Source: Camellia lanceoleosa
Lineage: Eukaryota > Streptophyta > Magnoliopsida > Ericales > Theaceae
NCBI GenBank assembly: GCA_025200525.1
Contig: JANUSC010000380.1
Location: forward strand, 144,075 to 208,074
Direction of reading: 5' to 3'
DNA length: 64,000 nucleotides
Shown: in pieces, positions 57,480 to 64,000 of the stretch
How the letters are laid out: every line of letters begins with the position of its first letter
How positions within the stretch are numbered: position 1 is the first letter of the stretch
Notes under the pieces: model-generated
What the model saw: the letters and a program-made list of their open reading frames with translations, nothing else
Database searches by the model: none
Told to the model about the DNA's origin: nothing
Program-made: the position numbers and the translations under genes

Positions 57480-58250
57480 TAACTCGATTGATTGTGAACG
57501 ATGGCACACATTAGTTAAGAATTGAACACACTACCAAACACCGATTCGCCGAACACATGACTGAAGTTTTGAAAGTGAACCTAATCGACTAAGAGTAGAG
57601 CACGCATTCAAACTCGATTTTTCGAACACATAGCTCAAGTTGACGAATAACACACAAATTCTATACTGATTGAGAGTAGAGAGTAAAACGCATAGTCCCA
57701 AACTCTGACTTTCTGAACACGCAGCCCAGATTTTGATGGTGAACACACGTTTCACACCGACGAGATTAGAGAGAGTAGAACGCATACCCCAAACTCGATT
57801 TATCGAACACGCACCCAGATTTGATGGTGAACACACGCCCTCATTAATCGATTGAAAGTAGAGAGTAACGCATACCCGAACTCGATTCATCAACACGCAT
57901 TTCAGATTTGAAGTGAACACACAGCCCACACTGATTGAAAGTAGAGAGTAGAACGCACACTCCCAAACTCGATTTATCGAACACGCATTCTCCGATTTGA
58001 TGGTGAACACACGTTTCAATCGATTGAAAGTAGAGAGAGAACGCACGCCCAAACTCGACTTCATCAACACGCAATGATTTGAAGTGAACACACAATTTCA
58101 TTAATCGATTGAAAGTAGAGAGAGAACGCACACCTAAACTCGATTTCATCAACACGCAGCAGATTTGAAGTGAACATTAACGCCCCAAAACACAAATTCT
58201 ATCAACACGTTGTTTCAGATGAAGTGAACACACGTACCCACTGATTAATT
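57480..58250. repeat. ~88-bp tandem repeat in the antisense gene region of D
   Basis: About eight units with AACTCGATT(T)ATCGAACACGC, GATGGTGAACACACG and GATTGAAAGTAGAGAG. AACGCA marks recur near 57690, 57779, 57866, 57953, 58037 and 58124. A 186-codon minus ORF arises from translating the repeat. It lies in the Tat region known to seed tandem arrays. Confidence 0.85.
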
Positions 58251-58348
58251 CTTTCTATTTGCACAATACTTCACTTCATTTGCACACGCATTTATTTCAT
58301 TTCATTTGCACACAGCTTATGCTTTTATTGTGTAATCGAACACATGTA

Positions 58349-59664
58349 TTCTTCGAATGCAGTGGCTCTCGACCGCGAGGGTATGGCTCTACTGCGAGAG
58401 ACTGGTACGCCAGCTTCCAGAGGTCAGTCGGATCCAGTCGACCCAGCGTAGTTCGAAAGCATTCTGTGTGGGTTTATCATGTTGTCTGCCAGCGAGACTT
58501 TGTTAGTCGCTTTGCAGAGAGATGGTGGACACCACCAATTCCTTCCACTTTTCGCCACCGAGGATATGACCATGACTCATGGACTTCGCCATACTCACCG
58601 GCCTGTACATAGGGCGGTTGGCCCATACCTTAAGACGAGGATATGGGAGGAGTGGGAGGTCAGCTCGACACATCTATCGAGGCTCGCCCACCAGAGACAG
58701 AGCTTCCGGGAGAGTCCGACATTAGTCTTGGTTCTTTCTTATTTTCGAAGGCCGAGATGGAGCTCAGTCTCTGAGGAGGTTGAGCAAGACGCCCATGGCT
58801 TCCTTTATGTTCCTCTTTGGCACCACTGCTTGCCGACAGGGGGAACACTTGTTGGGTTATATCTTCCGAAAGTGCCCTAGTGGACTCCATCACAGTCGGC
58901 CGATATGATCGTATGGCGCTGCTCGCTACCCTTTATTGTTACATGGGTGCAGCCTCATGCGGGAGACTCCTACTTATGCTATTGGAGAGCTCAGGAGGCA
59001 CGTTTCTGTCCTCTTGATTTACATTTCGCCCTTATTACTTGTTCATTGCACACACTCAAGACTTTGCACTATGTATTCTGCCTTTAGCACTTTGTATTCA
59101 TATTCTGTACTGCTTTTCACAGCTATGGGTGTATGTATACTTTCCCACATTAGCCCCGGAGATGGAGGTGACAGGACTCCTTATGACCTGCTGCTAGTAT
59201 TCGAGGGTTTAGCACCGACCGAGCTCAGAGACTTTCTACTTGCATAAAGATTTTGATAATCAGGCTTGGCGACAGAGGTATTTCAACTCTCGCCTCTCCC
59301 ATTTTCATCTTTGATCCGCCTCAGATATTCTCGATTTGATCGATTATGCATCGTTATCCGCAGATTACGGCACCCCCGGGCGGTCTTTGGTGATGGTCTC
59401 CCATATTCAGATCCTGAGGATCGAGCAATTCCCAAGATAGGTTCCTCGTCAAGGACCAGCTATAGGCATGGTTCCTGGGGAACGCTTCCTGCGTCGGTGT
59501 GGTACGATTCTCAGACCTCCTCACAGACCTCCAGCCACTATGCGGATCATGACAGACTCTCCGCTTCAGAGGTCATTAGTACTATGCAGGCACCGATGCT
59601 TTGTTATATCTCATGGATGGGGACTCGCCAACCTATCGCTAGAGCATATATTCATGCCCTTTGA
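58349..59664 (+). pseudogene. Plant mobile domain (PMD, aminotransferase-like) gene, antisense, frameshifted
   Basis: Pieces of a PMD in the right order but in several frames. Near 58479: SETLLVALQRDGGHH, the LL-x-ALxERW helix. At 58555: FATEDMTMT, then one frame over MDFAILTGLYIGRL, the hallmark PMD strand-helix. Around 58800: ASFMFLFGTT, then LADRGNT, ALVDSITVGRYDRMALLATL and YCYMGAAS. At 58975: GDSYLCYWRAQE. At 59470: VPGERFLRR and ILRPPHRPPATMRI, then GTDALLYLMDGDSPTYR-like residues (in frames at 59590-59640). PMD proteins are found in transposable elements and in the Arabidopsis MAIN/MAIL1 family (meristem maintenance and silencing); their biochemical activity is unclear. As read, at least five frameshifts prevent translation; some could be sequencing errors. 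Confidence 0.8.
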
Positions 59665-60650
59665 CGGAGGCGGTTCGCCATTTCGGAGGCATCTTGACGT
59701 CACCGTCGTCGAGTCGGGCCGGTTACGGATATCCCTCCTCTAGCAAATGGTGCATCTAGGTGGTAGAGGTAGTTCGATTCCTCCCATCCTCCGCCTCTTT
59801 ATCATCATCCAGGTACGCACATTACGCCGACCGAGTTGACGAAGTCAAGCGGTTCGACTCCTTACCGTGTCCCCAGAGCCTCCTCTTCCTCGACCACAAA
59901 TATGTCCTGGGATCCCTGATTCACCCCTGATATGTTTCTGACTTTTGATTTATCGACAGTTACTTTGACATTCATTCCCTCACCGATAGTTTTGCATTTG
60001 TATTTGCGTTCCCATTGAGTATCGCGGTAAGAGTTGTTCGGGATGTTAGCCACATTCGAGGGCATGATCCTATGGAGGAGGCACAGATGGCCATCACGGT
60101 GTGGGTGTATTATCCATCTTCCTTGTATTTAGCATACTCTTGATAACACGCTAGTTTTGAGCATTCTTTGTATTGATAGGTCGTAGAGCACATTCGGCCA
60201 ATAACACCCCACCTCGATAAGTATTCCTGCTTATATTTGAACTGATGTATTGAACTCTTCATTTTCGTGATGCCGTTATGCTCACGCTGGGCTCTGACCA
60301 CCCTGCCTTCTCGTGGAGGTCGAGGCATCGGACTGTTCATGGTATCGCTGGCCATCTGGGCCTTGAGGAGCTCACATCCAGCCTTCTCGAGGAGGCCTCG
60401 AGAGCAGTGGTCAGCTCAGCACGCATTTGTGGCACCATTATTGAGGAGGAGGAGGAGGAGGAGGCTCACCATGAGTCGAGACATACCTGTGGCAGGGAGG
60501 AGCTCGGTCTTGGTTCCGGAGTGGAGACGAGGCCGAGGTGATCGAGGATGATAGCTCTCGATCCTGGACAGATTGCAAGTGTAGGTTATCCCGCAGAGAT
60601 GAGAGGGCCTCCTCATTCCAGTTCCCGAGGATGTTGATGTTATTCCTACT
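59665..60650 (+). pseudogene. Low-complexity C-terminal region of the antisense PMD gene
   Basis: Plus-strand pieces without a clear domain: Ser/Pro-rich stretches near 59760-59830 and, at 60278-60540, HGIAGHLGLEELTSSLLEEA followed by an acidic run from GAGGAGGAGG (60443-60464, seven codons of Glu). PMD proteins often end in such disordered tails, so I attach it by position only. Confidence 0.4.
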
Positions 60651-61380
60651 TTATTTTACTTTTTGCTAGTAGTTTGTAGCACTTTTGCATTTTGTTAGGC
60701 GGTTTCATTTTCTCAGAAAACTTGTACCTTTATTTTGTTGTAAAATATGATGGAATGAAACAACTTTTTGAAAAGATGTTTGTATTTGAAGTTTTAGCAT
60801 CGCATCGAGATCATTTCTGGCACAAAATGGAATTGAATGAAAATGTGCTATGTATTTACCGAATTAGTCGTAATGAACCACGTGAACAAATCAAAAACGA
60901 CTTACTAAGAAATAACAAAATCTTAGCAAGTTTACCTTAACTCATTAGCAAAGTACAATAATGTTAATCGACTAACAAACAAGATTCTAATAAAATTGTA
61001 AACAAAAAGATAACAACTCAAAACACAAAATGCGATACTCGACAAAACTTACAACTCGATAAACAAAAGCATCAACTCGGATAAATAAAACAACGACTCG
61101 AGCATAAAAAAATACAACTAAGCGTGCTTGAGACGGACGATCCGGATGATGGGGCGCATCCAACGCGTCAATTGAGAGAAATGGAGGCCTTCGACGTCTC
61201 GATGCCTAGAAATGCCTCAAGAAGAAAACTTCCTTTCCGGAGGGCCAAAACAGACCATCGCGGGTAGAACACATTTTGTATCACTCGAGACTAGAGGGTG
61301 GCCTACTAGAATAGATGGTACCGCCACCTCTCCTTAACCCCCGGTAATTTGACACATGTCCTCTAATAGTGTTTACTCCC
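60651..61380. other. AT-rich spacer between the antisense coding remains
   Basis: No gene seen. 60930-61110 is very A-rich on the plus strand. It precedes a second TATA box. Confidence 0.5.
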
Positions 61381-61386
61381 TATAAA
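61381..61386 (+). promoter_or_regulatory. TATA box before the second antisense coding remnant
   Basis: CTCCCTATAAAGCCCCAACC followed within 50-100 bases by TTCATTTCATCACC-type leader and ATGs (61434 and 61474). Inferred promoter. Confidence 0.55.
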
Positions 61387-61430
61387 GCCCCAACCTTGGA
61401 ACTTATTCATTTCATCACCGCTTTGCATAA

Positions 61431-62834
61431 AATGGAGGCATTTCTGTAAAATCTCACATCTTGGATCTCTTCTGATGGCTCGGAAAAGTTGAACTTTAGG
61501 TTTTATTGAATGCAACCTGATTCACGCCGGCCTGGCTCGGACTCCATTGCACCTCCCTTTCCTCCATGCCAAATGGCGAGATTTTTGGAACCCGTGACGC
61601 ATCGCCTTCACTTTCGGAGGGCAAGATGTGTATGTCCTACTTTTGAAGATTTTTCAAGCTTTGATGAGTCTCAACGCCAGAAGAGATCTTCTGCCTCACT
61701 CGCGTTTTGGCCATGCCCAAGCTTTAGGGGGCGGATGTGTGGTCTCCAACGCCAGAGTGATGCTCGATCTCGATTGGTAATGGATGTTGGATATCCCGAA
61801 GCTCCGGATTTACGATTCTCACGATGCTTCGCCGTTGACCGCAAAGAACCATCATTGGCAAGGTTTCCACAACATGCCCTACGCTTGTGAGCAGCATCTC
61901 ATTTCGCTTAAACATTTTCGCCCGGAGGCTAGCATCCGCTTGATTGGTGCCGCTGGCGCTCGAGAGGGAAGGAAAGAAGCGTATGTCGCCGCTATGACAT
62001 TGGCGAGACGGTTGCTAGGTTTGGATGCTTCTACCAGATACAACCCGAGTTTGCCTAGGAGTCCACTACTTTGCCGCAGTAATGTTTCCCACCAAGCTCA
62101 CATATGTATTTGCTCACATCACTGCCCTCGGGCTCGGTTGTTTCACACAAAACCCTTGTATCTTACTTTTCTCTTATCGCATCTCTATTCTTTATTCTCT
62201 CATGCCATCCCTCCCCGTATATGGTTGATGGATAAATTGCAAGTTATGGACTTCTGCCTCGCCATCTCAAGCATTGCCAATGTTACACTTCTTCCCAAAC
62301 AACGCCCGGGTTAGCGCCCTTTTGATGAGGATGGTGGTTTTAATAGATGTGCAACTTGTCACCGAACACATTGTTTGGGCGCCCGGTTCTTGGCTTAACC
62401 TTCCATGATGAAGTTATAGTACGTTTTAGGATATCCGGATCCGCTTGGTTGGCTTGACCCATTAGGTATTCTATTTCCCATTCCTCAGTATCCTGCGTAC
62501 CAATTTGGTCATGATCGGACTTGCACGTCTGGACCCCAGGATTGAATACTCCCATTACTTTCTGCTCGAGTGCAGCACCTGGCTCGACATACTGGCTTAC
62601 TCGAGTTCATAGATACGGCCTCGAGGATCAGATTCTCCACGCCCCTCGTCTTCGGGCTTGCACTTTATCCGACGAAAGTCTTTGGGATTGGCTCAATCTA
62701 AGAAGCTACTGATCGGGCTCTAGAGTTAAGAATCGTGAGGCCTCAACTAGCTCGCAGTACGCGTAGGACACTGACGGACTATGCCCCCAAAGTTATTGCT
62801 TTATTAGTACTTTCAAGTTTTCTTTTATGAGTGT
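61431..62834 (+). pseudogene. Second antisense coding remnant, possibly DUF7745/PMD-like
   Basis: Plus-strand fragments in shifting frames: RFLEPVTHRLHFRRAR with VCPTFEDFSSF (61575-61670), SRFGHAQALGGGC (61695-61740), KLRIYDSHDASPLTAKNHHW to GREGRKEAYVAAM-like (61790-62005), then LGVHYFAAVMFPTKLTYVFA and LGLGCFTQNPC (62050-62160). The order WDPVTHTF-like, CPT-E-F, helix, FPTK and NPCI resembles the retrotransposon-associated plant families DUF7745 or a diverged PMD, as I recall them; I cannot confirm which. There is also a 176-codon open frame at 61784-62314. An AATAAA at 62835 could end the transcript. Function unknown. Confidence 0.4.
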
Positions 62835-62840
62835 AATAAA
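62835..62840 (+). terminator. Possible polyadenylation signal AATAAA
   Basis: GTGTAATAAAAGC follows the second antisense remnant, in a TTTTATGAGTG context. It is a common hexamer in AT-rich DNA. Confidence 0.35.
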
Positions 62841-63504
62841 AGCAACTTCAATTGTATGTAAGAGCAAGAGAACTCTGCTTTGAAATCAAAATAAAATTGA
62901 GTGGTTGTAGTAATGCGAAAATTCGCTTTGGGTCCAAAAATGGTCTTAGTTGTGAAAAGATTAATTTTGAAATAAAGTCAACTTTTATTAAACTTTTCAA
63001 AACTATTTTTGATATGGATCGTAGGCCCTGACACGCCGAGATCCGGCCATCGAGATGCACAACCTCGGGATCCTAGCAAATTTGAAAGTTGCCCCTAGTC
63101 TCGAAAAGTGCTCTAAGCAATGCATAGCAACTAGAAAGTTGCCCTAGTCCGAAAGCATCAATGCCGAACACTTCATTGCTTGACGAAAGCGTTACTTTCC
63201 TAGTCGAATAACAATGTACCGAGAGATCACAATAAATGCCGGCGAATAGAGATGACCGAGATGATCAATGTGGACAAAGTTGGATCGAGAGGAAAGATTG
63301 TACGTCAACTTCGTGATGAAGTTGCTGCTCTACGATCCCAAAGATGGGGAATCGAAGCCTTCACGAAGTTCAAAGCTCGGGTTCGCCGCAGTATTTTACT
63401 TTTCTTTGCGCCTAACTTTTTGCCAAGGTCATGGTTTTCAACCCAGCGAGCTCGATTTTATAACTTCACCTTTTCTATGCTCTGGCGAATTTTGCTCTAG
63501 GTCA
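62841..63504. other. Spacer between antisense genes and pol of D
   Basis: No recognisable gene. It would hold the 3' end of pol's transcript downstream of the integrase stop. Small ORFs on both strands lack family features. Confidence 0.45.
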
Positions 63505-63998
63505 ACCTTTCGGTTTCGCCCAATGAGCCTTTCCAGAGTAGTATTTTCTTTTCAACTTGTCCATGTTGGACGGTTGAGAAAAACTCTAGCTATCGTCGTG
63601 AACCACTGTTTAACCAGACCAGATTGACTTGATAATATAGGGACCACTCAATTGAATTCCGAACTTTGCCTTAGGGTCGTGGATGGGAGCTTGCTTGTCT
63701 TTGAGTACCAAATTCTTTCACCTCGGATTCAAAAGTTCGGCGATTCTCAAAGATAACTTTGGATAAGAGAAGTGTTAGCCTTTTTCATCAAAAAGTATGA
63801 GTTCTCAAATTGCTTGTCGTTTAACCGCTTTGCCATTCGGCACTCTACTAACACTGTAATGACGGGACTTCCATTCAATAGCGTAACTATTTCCTTATCC
63901 CATAAACCACGAGCACGATCGCCCCAGAGAAGTTCGATCGAAGTCCTCAGAGTCACGAGCAACGGCAGCTTATCCGCCGCCACCCGATAGGTTTCCAC
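63505..63998 (-). pseudogene. pol: Tat/Ogre-type integrase C-terminus, decayed
   Basis: On the minus strand, in changing frames: ADKLPLLVTLRTS near 63950 (the KLP-A-YRTS block of the integrase core end), VLVVYGIRK ... MEVPSLQC near 63890-63840 (the SLVYG-E ... IPSLRVL block), then DPKAKFGIQLSGPYIIKSIW (63690-63630) and PSNMDKLKRKYY (63570-63535). The DP-x-KF-x-SGPY-I-K and N-MD-LK-YY blocks are the Tat/Ogre integrase tail as I know it. Several stops and frameshifts break it. The rest of pol lies beyond the right edge. Confidence 0.7.
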
Positions 63999-64000
63999 CA

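Larger units (their letters stand above)
51803..64000 (-). mobile_element. Tat/Ogre-like LTR retrotransposon D, 3' half, with antisense genes
   Basis: Minus-strand element running off the right edge. In sense order: decayed integrase C-terminus (64000-63505), a long region carrying plus-strand (antisense) gene remains (62840-56790), 3' untranslated DNA, polypurine tract (55775-55763) and LTR (55762-51803, its far end missing). Tat/Ogre-group Gypsy elements are known for extra ORFs, often antisense, between pol and the 3' LTR; this layout matches. Confidence 0.8.

Noticed and set aside
57531..58155. A 186-codon and a 103-codon minus-strand ORF
   Set aside because: They read through the ~88-bp tandem repeat; the protein is itself repetitive and lacks family features.
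1..64000. tRNA, rRNA or microRNA genes
   Set aside because: I saw no cloverleaf with A- and B-box motifs, no rRNA sequence, and the hairpins are explained as parts of repeats; a covariance-model scan would settle it.

Overview
The window is repeat-rich plant nuclear DNA, and I found no host gene in it. It is built from LTR retrotransposons of two plant Ty3/Gypsy lineages around a large AT-rich satellite array. The lineage calls rest on the tRNA-iMet primer site, chromovirus (Tekay/Del-type) integrase and chromodomain sequence, Tat/Ogre-type integrase end, and antisense plant-mobile-domain (PMD) coding remains. The long LTRs (1.8-4 kb), nesting and satellite fit a large-genome seed plant; I cannot name the species. 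Layout: (1) 1-15824, a partial plus-strand Tat/Ogre-like element (A), seen only as its 3' untranslated internal region and a 3.6-kb LTR. (2) 3056-12167, a complete but mutated minus-strand Tekay-type element (C) nested in A, with a perfect 5-bp target duplication GTCCA. (3) About 16005-50656, satellite DNA with a strongly conserved core, first as a regular ~515-bp higher-order repeat (16.0-23.1 kb), then as scrambled blocks that switch strand many times. (4) 37277-45856, a second Tekay-type element (B) inside the satellite with target duplication AAACT; it has lost RNase H but keeps an open 379-residue integrase. (5) 50657-51802, half of a third Tekay-type LTR fused to (6) 51803-64000, a minus-strand Tat/Ogre-like element (D): LTR, polypurine tract, long 3' region and decayed integrase C-terminus at the window edge. 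Between integrase and LTR of D lie plus-strand, hence antisense, gene remains: a PMD gene with TATA box, 5' intron and four W-boxes, and a second TATA-led coding remnant. How the parts relate: A and D carry the same LTR family and point toward each other across the satellite. The Tekay elements inserted later, one into A and one (or two) into the satellite. Every coding region has stops or frameshifts. Some differences between copies cluster at CTG/CAG/CTCGAG motifs and may be sequencing error rather than biology. The most interesting parts are the antisense gene module of D, the strand-switching satellite with its conserved core, and the hairpin-bearing tandem repeats in the Tat LTRs and 3' regions.
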